A DNA stretch of 64,000 nt from an uncultured Prevotellaceae bacterium (GTDB lineage Bacteria; Bacteroidota; Bacteroidia; Bacteroidales; Bacteroidaceae), in the NCBI GenBank assembly GCA_902780635.1, contig CACZGH010000008.1, forward strand, positions 1 to 64,000. The letters run 5' to 3'. Each line of letters begins with the position of its first letter. Within the stretch, counting starts at the first letter, position 1. A program made the position numbers and the translations under genes. Below the pieces are notes generated by a model. That model was not told where the DNA came from. It searched no databases and saw only the letters and a program-made list of their open reading frames with translations. Shown one piece after another: positions 43,738-52,515 of this stretch.

Positions 43738-45129
43738 ATGAAGTTTGAAATATTTAAACCGTACGCTCTCTTCGAACAGGGAAAAGTCAGTATGCAGGCC
43801 GATAGTATCTTCCCTGCCATGGGAGAGGCCACCATACATGACAGACTGTTCGTTGTCGCTGACGGAATGGGCGAACTGGCAAAAGGCAAACTGGCCAGTA
43901 AGGCCGTATGTCAGGCTTTGGCCGACTATTTCTTTCAAGTTACTTGCCCCGATGAACCGTGTACCGACCCTATGCTCGCTGAGGCATTTGAGGCAGCAAA
44001 GAGCAGGGTGAATGACAGCTGTCCACAAGGGGGAGCCGCCTCGGTGGCCATGCTTTATTTCCATCGTCATGGATGCCTAGCCGCCCATGTGGGCCATTGC
44101 TGTATCTACCACATACGTCCTAAAACCCGTTCTTTACTTTATAAGTCGGCAAGACATGAGGGTTCCATTGCAGCCAAAGACCCCAAAGCCGTCGTTCCCA
44201 CCGTCGCTCATATCACCAATGTGCGCTATGGCGACTATTTCCTTTTGCTCTCTCAAGGAGCGGCAGACGCCATCTCTGACAACCGTGTGATAGAGATGGT
44301 CTGTGCCAAAATGGAGGATGAATATAAAATTGAGCAATTCAAGGTGGCACTGGAAGCCTGCGGTGACAATCACTCAGCATATCTTATAAGAGTCAGTGGC
44401 GTGATGCAGGAGGCGCTCGACGAACACCTGCATGACGATGAGCAGCAACTCATGAAAAGCGCCAATCTGCAGCCAACCCCTTCGGCAGCAGTACCTTCTG
44501 TCGCCCAACCTCCTCGTACGGCCCAACCCCCTCGTGCCGCTCAGCCGCCCCACACAGCTCAGCCCTCTAGCGCTGCTCAGCCTTCTCGTGTAGCTCAGCC
44601 CTCCAGCGCTGCTCATTCGACCCATTCACCCCAGTCCTCTTATTCACCCCAGCCAAAAGAGGAAAAAAAGGGTGGAGCTTTTGTCACCGTATTAGCGGCT
44701 TTGGCCACGCTGGCCATCCTCGCCGGTACGTTGTTCTATTTCGGACGTTCGAAGAAAGAGCCAGAACCAGAAATTGTCGAGGAGGTGGTGAAAAAAGACA
44801 CCATCAAGAAAGACACCGTCAATGTGATGGAAGTGGAGCGTAATAAAGTCAAAAAAGACACCACCAAAGTGGAGAAACCTGAGAAATCGGCATACCGGGC
44901 TCCTGAGCCTGACTCCGTGAAGGTAGAGGATATCGACAGCGATATACCAGCAGTGCTCGATGCCCCATCATCGTCTGGCGAGCCCACCGATCCATCTACG
45001 AGACAACAGCAGGAACCCACCACAACTCCTCCTGCCACCTCAACGTCTCCCACTACCTCTCCCACCACCACGGCACCCGCCAATCCCAATCAGGTGACGC
45101 CCCGCCCCGTGATTCCCGAGGATGAGTAG
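43738..45129 (+). CDS. Membrane-anchored PP2C-like protein with degenerate metal site
   Basis: The protein has 463 residues. Residues 1-220 have the fold order of a PPM/PP2C Ser/Thr phosphatase: 'QAD' (Asp22), 'FVVADGMGELAKGKLAS' (Asp42), 'GGAASVAML' near 98, 'AHVGHCCIY' near 116 where 'NVGDSR' is usual, and 'LLLSQGAADAISD' near 170 where 'SDGxxD' is usual, then 'GDNHSAYLI' (Asp210). So the Asp of the SDG metal ligand is Gln173 and the GDSR loop is changed. Residues 255-295 are AQPxxAAQP repeats, a single membrane segment lies at about 313-337, and a Lys/Glu/Thr/Pro-rich tail ends the protein outside the membrane. It may be a binding-only pseudophosphatase or a low-activity enzyme. No kinase gene is adjacent. 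Confidence 0.85.
   Translation: MKFEIFKPYALFEQGKVSMQADSIFPAMGEATIHDRLFVVADGMGELAKGKLASKAVCQALADYFFQVTCPDEPCTDPMLAEAFEAAKSRVNDSCPQGGAASVAMLYFHRHGCLAAHVGHCCIYHIRPKTRSLLYKSARHEGSIAAKDPKAVVPTVAHITNVRYGDYFLLLSQGAADAISDNRVIEMVCAKMEDEYKIEQFKVALEACGDNHSAYLIRVSGVMQEALDEHLHDDEQQLMKSANLQPTPSAAVPSVAQPPRTAQPPRAAQPPHTAQPSSAAQPSRVAQPSSAAHSTHSPQSSYSPQPKEEKKGGAFVTVLAALATLAILAGTLFYFGRSKKEPEPEIVEEVVKKDTIKKDTVNVMEVERNKVKKDTTKVEKPEKSAYRAPEPDSVKVEDIDSDIPAVLDAPSSSGEPTDPSTRQQQEPTTTPPATSTSPTTSPTTTAPANPNQVTPRPVIPEDE
44460..44640 (+). repeat. In-frame Ala-Gln-Pro repeats in the PP2C-like gene
   Basis: Near-identical 15-18-nt units (GCTCAGCCTTCTCGTGTA and variants) encode AQPSxxAQP repeats just before the membrane segment, forming a flexible cytoplasmic linker. 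Confidence 0.7.
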
Positions 45130-45229
45130 CCGGGAGCCTTTTCCCTCTCAACTATAGGGTTTCTCCTCTCACACAATAGGATAAATCCTTCTTTCTGCCG
45201 CCAGTTCATCATTATCTTTGCATCACAAA

Positions 45230-45328
45230 ATGGCACGTGATGTGTCAATAGAAGAGAAAGATGAGCTGGCGGCTCTTCATATGCTCTTCCGCAGACTGAG
45301 GCTTTTCCTCAGCAAATCTGCGCAATAA
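45230..45328 (+). CDS. Possible 32-residue peptide ORF
   Basis: ATG to TAA encodes a mixed-charge helical peptide, 'MARDVSIEEKDELAALHMLF' then 'RRLRLFLSKSAQ'. A -7-like box TATCTTTG ends 9 nt before the ATG, so the transcript would be nearly leaderless, and the strong terminator at 45378 closes the unit. It could equally be a small RNA gene. I recognise no homologue. Confidence 0.35.
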   Translation: MARDVSIEEKDELAALHMLFRRLRLFLSKSAQ

Positions 45329-45377
45329 CAATACTTACTTCATACAACTATCCCTTGATTATTTTGATTTATGAAAA

Positions 45378-45417
45378 AAGGCAGGATGGATGTGAATCCG
45401 TCCTGCCTTGATTTTTT
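45378..45417 (+). terminator. Strong intrinsic terminator
   Basis: AAGGCAGGATGGAT (45378-45391) pairs with ATCCGTCCTGCCTT (45396-45409) around loop GTGA, followed by GATTTTTTT. On the other strand it is preceded by AAAAAA, so it can also end the minus-strand gene at 45515. Confidence 0.92.
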
Positions 45418-45419
45418 TA

Positions 45420-45509
45420 TCTAGATCATCTAGATTTTCTAGACTATCTAGATTTTCTAGATTTTCTAGATTTTCTAGACTATCTAGATCATCTAGACCA
45501 TCTAGCTTT
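45420..45509. repeat. 9-bp tandem array TCTAGAnnn, ten copies
   Basis: Ten consecutive 9-nt units start with TCTAGA (the last is TCTAGC). The three variable bases run TCA, TTT, CTA, TTT, TTT, TTT, CTA, TCA, CCA, TTT. The array ends 5 nt before the stop of the minus-strand gene at 45515. TCTAGA is palindromic. Confidence 0.93.
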
Positions 45510-45514
45510 TCTCT

Positions 45515-48500
45515 TTACTTAAACACCTTCATGGTCTTCTCTGTGCCGTCAGCGTAGCTGATCTTCATGATGTTGACACCACGCTGGGCTGCGTTCAGAC
45601 GACGGCCGCCGAGGTCATAGAACTGCACGCCAGTCACCTGACCCTTGCTGTCCACATTGCTGATAGCGGTCGACTGACCCACCACGACAGCGTTGGCATT
45701 CACCACCTCACCGGTCTCACGGTTGATGATCAAGCCCACTACACGCAGAGTGATCTTCTCCTTGTTTACAATGATAGGCTGGTTGGCAGAGTTGAGGGCG
45801 TCCTCCAGATAGAAGGTGTATTTGTGGTTCATCACCTTGTCGGCCTCGATGGTGGCGGGCAGACTGCTGTAGATGCCACCAATCTGTGAAATCATGATGG
45901 CCACATCATTGAACACCACGCCTGGTACATAAGAATCCAAGTTCTCAAAGCCGCCCATCGGACCCATACTGCCACCGGAGTAGTAGTTTGCTTGATCCCA
46001 GTCGCTTCCTGGTTCTCCGCTCAGACCGTCGGCCACCAGCATGTACTCGAGGGCAAACTTGTTGCCTGTCACATCGTAGGCGAAGGTCACGTCGGTGTTC
46101 ACATCCACAGTGGTGCCATCAGCGCCCCAAGTGGCGGTTAAATCGATACTACCATGTCCAAACTCCTTGTTGCGGGCCTGCAAGTCTTTGAGCACATACA
46201 TGTCACTATCACCAGTGCCATAATAGGGGTCTACTTCGATTGCGCGGTCAATCCAAGCGTCGGGGTAGCCTTCAATCTTGGAGGGGAAGTTGTCGGCGCT
46301 CAAGATCTCCATGGGGTCTCCGTTGTGATAGCTGATACGCACGAAGTCGTCAGGATACATCTCTGCAAGGGTCTCCAGTGCAACGAAACCACGGGGGCAA
46401 TAGCCACACCAAGTACCGGTGTACTCCTCGATGAGAGCCTTGTGCTTCGGGATGGTGTTAAGCACCACAATAGGAGTGACGGCCTCTGGGTCGACGTCAT
46501 CGTTGTCCACACCGTTCACCTTGGTCACCTTCAGAGCCAGGTCATAGTTGCCTTTCTCTGTGATAGCGGGGAGCGTCAGCGTGTTGGTGCAGCTCTGACC
46601 GAAGAAACCGTCCACTGGAGTGGCAAGGTCGAAGTGCTGTGCGCCAGATGTGCCGGCAATGGTATACTCCAGGTCAAATGACTTGATGCCCTTTGAACCA
46701 TGGTTCACAACTTGTACAGGAATTTCAATCTCACTGCCTGTCATCACGTAAGTCTGGCTGCCGTCTTTCGGAGCAGCGGCGTTGTCTTTCACCTTACTGC
46801 CAGAGACAGTCACCTGAATGATGGCACTGATGCCAAAGATCTCTGAGTGCTCCATCCATTTCAGGAAGGTCTTGGAGGTGTGAAGCCAGAAACCGTTTTC
46901 ATGCTGCTCTCTCACCATGGCGATGGGGTAGGCGGTCTCTTCGTTGCTCACCTCGTCGATGGTGAGGGTGTAACCCACGTAAACACCTTCGGCGGGGATG
47001 ATATAGGGCTTCTCAAGTTTCACGGTCACAAAGCCCGGCTCAGAAGGCACCACGCTGGCACTGGCCAGGTCGGGCACGTTCTTGTTGTCCTCCAGACGCA
47101 GCTGACTGCTGATCCAGCCTGAGATGCCACTCACACCAGTCAGATCCTGTACGGGGAAGGTGATAGCCTCAATATGAGTACCTGTCAAGGCTGGGTCTTG
47201 AAGTTTGATGGCTACATCGTAAGTTTGGGCTTTTCCTTCACCGAAGGTCACAATTTCCTCCTCGCCTGTGTAGTAACCATAGTCGATGCTGCTACCAGTG
47301 TCACTGGGGTCGATGTCAGGATATTCGGGTGTGGCGGCGTCGGGCTGTATCTCTGAGCCCAGGCTCTCTACGGCCCTCCATGCAATCTCTGAACGACGCT
47401 CCTCGCCTGCGCCACGGTAGATGGCCTGTACACCAAACTCTTCCGGACCGATCACGAAGAAGTAGACGTTGCGGTTGTTGCCATTGACATAGAAATCATA
47501 GTTTTCCGTGAAGTCATAGGGAATCTCTGTCATCGTCTCGTCGACATACTGATAGTTGTCGGCGTCAATCACCAAAGGACGCACTTCACCGTTCACCTTG
47601 GTGTAAAGCTGGTATGTGACTTTCTCGGGAACAATGAAGTTGCCGTCTACGTCAGAGCAGAAAATGTCAAAGTCAAGGTACCCCCAGCCATAGCCATAGT
47701 CGTAGTATTCGTAGCCGCCCTCAAAGATATCATTGATGATGGGAGTGGCGGGAGTGGCAGCTATCTCTGTAAATGGAGCAAGCATGGCTTTGTCGTAAGC
47801 GGCAGCATAGAATACTTCTTCTGTGCCGGCGTTCACTAAGAAGGTGGAGCTGTTGCTCAGTGTCTTGGTGGCGGCATCGTAGTCGAAGGTGATATCTGTG
47901 TCTGACAGGGAGTATAACGTGTACCACTCCTCATAGTAGTCATCCCATATGGCCTCTGCGGTGGCTGAAACAAGATACTGGTAGTAGCCTGTAGTCTCGT
48001 CACCACCCATAAACTGACCGTTCTTAAACGTCACTTTGTCACCACTGATGGTACCCTTCACCCAGGCATCAGGCAGGCCGCTGTACAGACCTTGTACCCA
48101 TACGTCATCGCCGTCAAAACCTACTTGGGTGATATGTGACTGAATACCTTCGCCAGAGATAGAATAGGATGAGGTGGATAAACCTTCAGGAGCCTGAACA
48201 GGCTTCTCGTTCATGACGGTCATCCTGATATTCCAGTCACCATAGCCTGCCCAGCTCTCACCATCTTCATAGTCGCCTACCAGACCCACTACGAGGTCAC
48301 CCGTCTCCAGGGGAGAACCTTGTGGGGTGGTGATGGCACCAGTGGTGGGGTCATAGTTGAGGGTGATGGTCTGCTCCTCTGCTGGTGCGTACCACTGTTC
48401 GTTCAAGTCGTAGGCCACCAGTTCGTAGTAGAAATCAGTGCCTGTCATTTCCATGGCCTTCTGTGGGAAGTCGATGGTGATGGTGTTGCCGTTGACTGTA

Positions 48501-48979
48501 CCTTTCACCCATGAGTTGCAGTTGTATTGCGAGATGATGTTCTTGATGTATACATCATTGTTATCGCCGAAGACAACATTACCCATACCTCCGGTGAAGG
48601 AGGTGGTCACCACATAGAAGATATACACATAATAGGCGTTGCCGCTACGTAAGTAGTACTGCTGACGACCTGTTGGCTGGTCCACAATGTAGCTCTCATC
48701 GCCTGTGATGGCACGCTGAACACGCTGGGGCTGAGATGATTTACTGGCGTCGGCTTTTTTCACCAAATGGGTGCTTTTCTTGGCCAAAGCGGCACGGGCG
48801 GAGGTCAGACGTTTCATGTCGACCTGACGCTGCAAACTTTTTTGTGGGACACCTTTCTTTGCGGTGACGTTAGGCTGGGCGAACAATGCCTGCATGCGCT
48901 CTTGCGACAATGGTTTCTGTGCCCATCCTGCGGCCGACACAAAGAGAGTGGCCAACAAGAAGAGAGTAATTTTTTTCAT
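45515..48979 (-). CDS. Large secreted Omp28-like protein with thioredoxin-like CxxC and C-terminal sorting tail
   Basis: The protein has 1154 residues with a signal peptide (1-20, ending GWAQ). Residues 30-90 are basic and Lys/Ala-rich. Several beta-sandwich repeats follow (95-600), with near-duplicate wording such as 'NVVFGDNNDVYIKNI' and 'VGFDGDDVWVQGLY'. A discoidin-like region and a CARDB-like domain (about 745-840) come before the Omp28-type domain at about 850-1060: 'ALIEEYTGTWCGYCPRGFVALETLAEMYPDDF' in outline, with WCGYC as the redox-like pair. The C-terminus 'VQFYDLGGRRLNAAQRGVNIMKI' is a sorting-type tail. It is likely exported to the surface by a type IX-like route. Function is unknown. 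It shares a transcript with the 49013 gene 33 nt upstream. Confidence 0.85.
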   Translation of the reverse strand: MKKITLFLLATLFVSAAGWAQKPLSQERMQALFAQPNVTAKKGVPQKSLQRQVDMKRLTSARAALAKKSTHLVKKADASKSSQPQRVQRAITGDESYIVDQPTGRQQYYLRSGNAYYVYIFYVVTTSFTGGMGNVVFGDNNDVYIKNIISQYNCNSWVKGTVNGNTITIDFPQKAMEMTGTDFYYELVAYDLNEQWYAPAEEQTITLNYDPTTGAITTPQGSPLETGDLVVGLVGDYEDGESWAGYGDWNIRMTVMNEKPVQAPEGLSTSSYSISGEGIQSHITQVGFDGDDVWVQGLYSGLPDAWVKGTISGDKVTFKNGQFMGGDETTGYYQYLVSATAEAIWDDYYEEWYTLYSLSDTDITFDYDAATKTLSNSSTFLVNAGTEEVFYAAAYDKAMLAPFTEIAATPATPIINDIFEGGYEYYDYGYGWGYLDFDIFCSDVDGNFIVPEKVTYQLYTKVNGEVRPLVIDADNYQYVDETMTEIPYDFTENYDFYVNGNNRNVYFFVIGPEEFGVQAIYRGAGEERRSEIAWRAVESLGSEIQPDAATPEYPDIDPSDTGSSIDYGYYTGEEEIVTFGEGKAQTYDVAIKLQDPALTGTHIEAITFPVQDLTGVSGISGWISSQLRLEDNKNVPDLASASVVPSEPGFVTVKLEKPYIIPAEGVYVGYTLTIDEVSNEETAYPIAMVREQHENGFWLHTSKTFLKWMEHSEIFGISAIIQVTVSGSKVKDNAAAPKDGSQTYVMTGSEIEIPVQVVNHGSKGIKSFDLEYTIAGTSGAQHFDLATPVDGFFGQSCTNTLTLPAITEKGNYDLALKVTKVNGVDNDDVDPEAVTPIVVLNTIPKHKALIEEYTGTWCGYCPRGFVALETLAEMYPDDFVRISYHNGDPMEILSADNFPSKIEGYPDAWIDRAIEVDPYYGTGDSDMYVLKDLQARNKEFGHGSIDLTATWGADGTTVDVNTDVTFAYDVTGNKFALEYMLVADGLSGEPGSDWDQANYYSGGSMGPMGGFENLDSYVPGVVFNDVAIMISQIGGIYSSLPATIEADKVMNHKYTFYLEDALNSANQPIIVNKEKITLRVVGLIINRETGEVVNANAVVVGQSTAISNVDSKGQVTGVQFYDLGGRRLNAAQRGVNIMKISYADGTEKTMKVFK

Positions 48980-49012
48980 GTTTGTTGGGTTTTGATGTAA
49001 AAAAGGAAAAAA

Positions 49013-49675
49013 TTAAAATAGTTGTTTTGTCGTTTTTACTGCGCCGGTGGAATAGGTCACACGCACTACATAAACACCGTGTGTGGGAGCCGAAGCACGG
49101 CGGCCGTCCATTGTGAAATACTCTACACGGGAGATGGAGCGAAGATCATTGTCCAACACTTGGATAGAGGCAGGGTTCCACTCATAATGCATCTGAATCG
49201 TAGGACCGGCACTTTCTACCGTGTATTTTTTCGTGATGGGGTTCAACTTGTATTTCAACAACTGAAATTCTGCCTTCAGGGTGCCCTCAGCGTCGGGTAT
49301 CCACTCTGTCTGCATACTCTTCAGAATGTTGCCGCTCATTGTGCCCACCTCTGAATTCCAGGTGCCTGTGCTACGGCGCTGGATACAGTTCAGGGGGAAG
49401 CAGGTCTGAAGTGCACCATTGCTGATTTGGCTGATCGTGTACTCTGTGCCGCAATAGACTTCTTCGGCTGTCATGTTTTTCACATACACACCAGAGGGGA
49501 TGATCACTCCGTCGTCAAACTCATCCTCCATCTCTTCTGGAGTGTTGAGAGTCAGCACGGTGCCGTCGGCGATGATGTTGCCCTCAGCATCGGCAAACTG
49601 AAGTGCAAAGTCCTGGGCATGGACACTCACTAAACTGCAAATGAACGCAATTGTAAGGGTAGAAATAAATCTCAT
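49013..49675 (-). CDS. Secreted protein with C-terminal sorting tail, unknown function
   Basis: From the ATG at 49675 the protein has 220 residues; two more codons reach a TTG that is less likely. A signal peptide covers 1-20 ('FISTLTIAFICSLVSVHAQ'). The domain at 22-165 is beta-rich and contains 'GNIIADGTVLTLNTPEEMEDEFDDG' in outline and two Cys in 'CGTEYTISQISNGALQTCFPLNC'. The last 45 residues, 'VEYFTMDGRRASAPTHGVYVV', are the same tail type as in the 1154-residue protein downstream. The two genes form an operon and their products are probably exported by the same system. No function is recognised. Confidence 0.82.
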   Translation of the reverse strand: MRFISTLTIAFICSLVSVHAQDFALQFADAEGNIIADGTVLTLNTPEEMEDEFDDGVIIPSGVYVKNMTAEEVYCGTEYTISQISNGALQTCFPLNCIQRRSTGTWNSEVGTMSGNILKSMQTEWIPDAEGTLKAEFQLLKYKLNPITKKYTVESAGPTIQMHYEWNPASIQVLDNDLRSISRVEYFTMDGRRASAPTHGVYVVRVTYSTGAVKTTKQLF

Positions 49676-49771
49676 AGGCAAATAATTGATGATAAATGAT
49701 TCGATGGGTTATTGATAATTGTAATTGTTCTCTGTTTGAGGAAAAACAAAAAAGTGGTTGGTTTGAGGATG

Positions 49772-49779
49772 CAAAAGTA
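49772..49779 (-). promoter_or_regulatory. -7 box of the two-gene secreted-protein operon
   Basis: On the minus strand TACTTTTG lies 97 nt before the ATG at 49675. A TTTG at 49805-49802 is 22 nt upstream of it, slightly long for the consensus. Confidence 0.5.
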
Positions 49780-49850
49780 ATAAATACTAAATAAAAACAC
49801 GCAAAATAAAATAAATATTTCATAAGTGTATACTAATTGAATACACTTTA

Positions 49851-50588
49851 CTATTGGTTGGTCAACCTCACAATGAGGATGCTCACTTCGTAAAGCAGCC
49901 AGATAGGAAGGGCCACTACAAACATGGTGAAAGCGTCGGTAGTGGGGGTGATGATAGCCGCCAACACCAGGATGGCCACCATGGCATGTTTGCGATAACT
50001 GACCATGTAGGCCGACTTCAGTACTTTCATCATGGCCAACAGCCAACTCAGCACCGGCAACTCAAAAACGAGGCCAATGACCAGACTCATAGAGATGAGA
50101 GTGTCGGTGTATGACTGGATGGTGAGCATGTTGGACACTTCTGGACTCACTTGATAAGTGCCGAGAAATTTCACGGTCAACGGAAAAATCAAGAAATAAT
50201 TGACCAACGTGCCTAAAATGAACATCAGATAGGAACTCGACACCACTTGGACGGCGTAGCGGCGCTCATTGTCATAAAGGGCAGGGGAGACAAAACGGAA
50301 AAGGATATATATAATATAAGGTGAGGACATCAAGAGGCCCGCATACAGCGAGGTCTTCAGATGGATCATGAATTGTTCGGTCAGACCAGTGTTCATCAAG
50401 TGGATGGAGAAAGCATCCCCCCCAAGCACACGATAAGTGATAAAGTCGCTTTTGCTCGGAGCCAACACCACCTTAAAAAGGGGCTCCTTCAGGCAAAAAG
50501 CGACCACTCCAAACACGATCATCACCACCAATCCGCGGATGATGCATCCGCGCAACTCATCCAAATGATCCCAAAATGTTCCTTCCAA
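49851..50588 (-). CDS. tatC: Sec-independent protein translocase TatC
   Basis: The protein has 245 residues with six membrane segments. It opens 'FWDHLDELRGCIIRGLVVMI', the conserved TatC N-terminus that binds the twin-Arg signal. 'FMIHLKTSLYAGLLMSSPYIIYILFRFVSPALYDNERR' near 90-125 and 'GLVFELPVLSWLLA' near 185, with the conserved FELP, complete the family. With the TatA encoded 63 nt upstream it exports folded proteins across the inner membrane. No tatB is seen, which is normal for two-component Tat systems. Confidence 0.96.
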   Translation of the reverse strand: MEGTFWDHLDELRGCIIRGLVVMIVFGVVAFCLKEPLFKVVLAPSKSDFITYRVLGGDAFSIHLMNTGLTEQFMIHLKTSLYAGLLMSSPYIIYILFRFVSPALYDNERRYAVQVVSSSYLMFILGTLVNYFLIFPLTVKFLGTYQVSPEVSNMLTIQSYTDTLISMSLVIGLVFELPVLSWLLAMMKVLKSAYMVSYRKHAMVAILVLAAIITPTTDAFTMFVVALPIWLLYEVSILIVRLTNQ

Positions 50589-50651
50589 TTGCTAACAATA
50601 AAAATAAATGGTCAATTGTGACTGTGAAGCTGATACGCTTGCGAATAATTG

Positions 50652-50828
50652 TCAATTGTCCTTGTCCTTCTTCTTCTCATCCTCGTCTTCCAGGCTGTTC
50701 ATGCCTTCTTTGAAGCTCTTCACGCCTTTGCCAAGACCTTTCATGAGTTCAGGTATCTTCTTACCGCCAAACAACAGTAGGATAATCAGTGCGATGACTA
50801 ATATTTCTTGTGTGCCTAATCCAAACAT
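50652..50828 (-). CDS. tatA: Sec-independent translocase TatA/E
   Basis: This 58-residue protein reads '[20 protein letters not shown]', then '[20 protein letters not shown]', then an acidic and basic tail. The N-terminal membrane helix, the FGGKKIPEL hinge and the amphipathic helix are the complete TatA signature. TatA forms the pore-like part of the twin-arginine translocase. It lies directly upstream of tatC on the same strand. The short size is normal for Bacteroidota TatA. Confidence 0.95.
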   Translation of the reverse strand: MFGLGTQEILVIALIILLLFGGKKIPELMKGLGKGVKSFKEGMNSLEDEDEKKKDKDN

Positions 50829-50921
50829 ATCTTAAACATTGATTGATGTGGCAAATGTAATCAAAAAAAAGCAAATATAAACATCTTGACGATGTTTTTT
50901 GCTCAATTTACAAAGATTTAT

Positions 50922-50952
50922 TTTGCTGTCACGTTTTATTGTACTACCTTTG
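50922..50952 (+). promoter_or_regulatory. Promoter of the PAP2-trmO pair
   Basis: TTTG (50922-50925) and TACCTTTG (50945-50952) are 19 nt apart. The only start codon fitting the downstream frame is the TTG at 50994. Confidence 0.72.
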
Positions 50953-50993
50953 CCCTTTGATAATCACACGTTTTCGTCTATCTTTCTAAAGCT

Positions 50994-51665
50994 TTGGCAG
51001 AAATACTCAAATATCTCGTTGATACAGACACGCAAATATTCCTTGATGTCAATGCGTGTCACAATGCGTTTTGGGATGTCTTCATGCCTCTATATAGCAG
51101 CAAGTTTGTGTGGGCATTCTTCTATCTCAGCCTGCTCTATCTTATCGCACGAAATTATACATGGAAGGTCACATTGCTATGGCTCTTCGCCACCATTGTG
51201 GTTATCACCATTTGCGATCAGGTCACGGCGTCGCTCATCCGGCCGTGGGTGGCAAGGCTGAGGCCCAGCAACCTCCAGAATCCCATTTCTGATGTGGTGC
51301 ATGTGGTCAATGGGTATCGGGGTGGAAACTATAGTTTTCCTTCCGCACATGCTGCCAACAGTTGGGGACTGGCCATCTTCATCACCATGCTTTTCCGCAA
51401 CCGGTGGCTGTCTCTTTCTATCATCGCATGGGCCTTGCTCACCTGCTACTCGCGTATGTACCTTGGCGTGCATTATTTTGGCGACTTGCTGATCGGCATG
51501 CTCATCGGATGTTTGGGGGCGTGCCTCGTCTACCTGATACTCACACGTTTCACCGACATCAAAAAACCGGAAAAAATTGAGCAGGCCTACGTGCCTATCG
51601 TGGCGTTGGTGGCCACTGTGGTCGTGTTTCTTGTTATCTCCGCGTATAAATGCTTCTGGCCATGA
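50994..51665 (+). CDS. PAP2-family membrane phosphatase
   Basis: From a TTG start at 50994 the protein has 223 residues. An in-frame stop at 50961 rules out a longer version, and no in-frame ATG lies before residue 31. About five to six membrane segments are present. The phosphatase motifs are 'RPWVARLRPSN' near 82 (basic motif), 'SFPSAHAAN' near 113 and 'SRMYLGVHYFGDLLIG' near 152 with the catalytic His. It should remove phosphate from undecaprenyl diphosphate, lipid A or phosphatidate. Its stop overlaps the trmO start (ATGA). Confidence 0.9.
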   Translation: MAEILKYLVDTDTQIFLDVNACHNAFWDVFMPLYSSKFVWAFFYLSLLYLIARNYTWKVTLLWLFATIVVITICDQVTASLIRPWVARLRPSNLQNPISDVVHVVNGYRGGNYSFPSAHAANSWGLAIFITMLFRNRWLSLSIIAWALLTCYSRMYLGVHYFGDLLIGMLIGCLGACLVYLILTRFTDIKKPEKIEQAYVPIVALVATVVVFLVISAYKCFWP

Positions 51666-52348
51666 CCATCCGACCCATCGCTACTTTCCATTCGCCTTTC
51701 TCTTCAAAATTCGGCATACCACGTCAGAGTGGGGTGGTGCCACAGTTAAAAGGGACCATCTGCTTCCAGCCTGAATACCGCTCGCCAGACTTCATCCGCG
51801 GTATCGAGGAATATGACTATCTGTGGCTCCTATGGCTCTTCTCTGCCAATAATGCAACGCGCGGGGGTGCCACTGTCCGTCCACCGTTGCTCGGTGGCAA
51901 CCAGTCGATGGGGGTTTTTGCCACTCGCTCTCCTTATAGGCCCAACCCTATCGGTCTTTCCTCTGTGCGTGTGGAGCAAGTTTGTTATGACACGCCCGAT
52001 GGCCCCATCATCCATGTCGCAGGTGCCGACTTGATGGATGGCACACCCATCATTGACATCAAGCCTTATCTGGAGTATGCCGACAGTCATCAAGACATCA
52101 GAAGCGGCTTCACCGACACGCATCCCTGGCAACTCTTGCAGGTGGTCATCCCTGAGCACATCCGCACCGGCTACGATGCCGATTTTCTGGATATCGTCTC
52201 AGAAGTTCTGGCGCAAGACCCGCGCCCGCATTTTCATCACGACCCCACCCGTGTCTATGGCATGACTTATGATGGTCACGACATCCGCTTCCAAGTCGAT
52301 GGCGGTGTGCTCACCGTCATCGAGATCTTGCCTGAGCTGCGTAAATAA
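51662..52348 (+). CDS. trmO: tRNA (adenine(37)-N6)-methyltransferase TrmO-like (TsaA family)
   Basis: From the ATG at 51662 the protein has 228 residues. It opens 'RPIATFHSPFSSKFGIPRQSGVVPQLKG', then 'EEYDYLWLLWLF', 'RSPYRPNPIGLSSVRVEQV' and 'GADLMDGTPIIDIKPYLEYAD', the standard TsaA/TrmO barrel motifs. In E. coli TrmO adds the N6-methyl group to t6A37 of tRNA-Thr. A C-terminal domain (150-228) follows. It is translationally coupled to the PAP2 gene, with no obvious functional link. Confidence 0.93.
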   Translation: MTIRPIATFHSPFSSKFGIPRQSGVVPQLKGTICFQPEYRSPDFIRGIEEYDYLWLLWLFSANNATRGGATVRPPLLGGNQSMGVFATRSPYRPNPIGLSSVRVEQVCYDTPDGPIIHVAGADLMDGTPIIDIKPYLEYADSHQDIRSGFTDTHPWQLLQVVIPEHIRTGYDADFLDIVSEVLAQDPRPHFHHDPTRVYGMTYDGHDIRFQVDGGVLTVIEILPELRK

Positions 52349-52515
52349 TAAATTTACACTTTTTTTTATCAAGAAAAATTTGCAGTTTACTAAAAAATAA
52401 TGTACTTTTTCAGTGAAGTTTTGGAAACTTTTCAAATTAGAGCTGTTTTTCAGTCATCAATATGGATGTTGATGAAATTATTCTATGTCAATAATAAACA
52501 AAAAATAACTACAAT

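Larger units (their letters stand above)
45130..45514. other. 385-nt intergenic region with short ORF, terminator and 9-bp array
   Basis: It contains a TATCTTTG -7-like box (45213-45220), a possible 32-codon ORF (45230-45328), a strong terminator (45378-45416) and the TCTAGA array (45420-45509). The first 80 nt show nothing clear. Confidence 0.7.
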
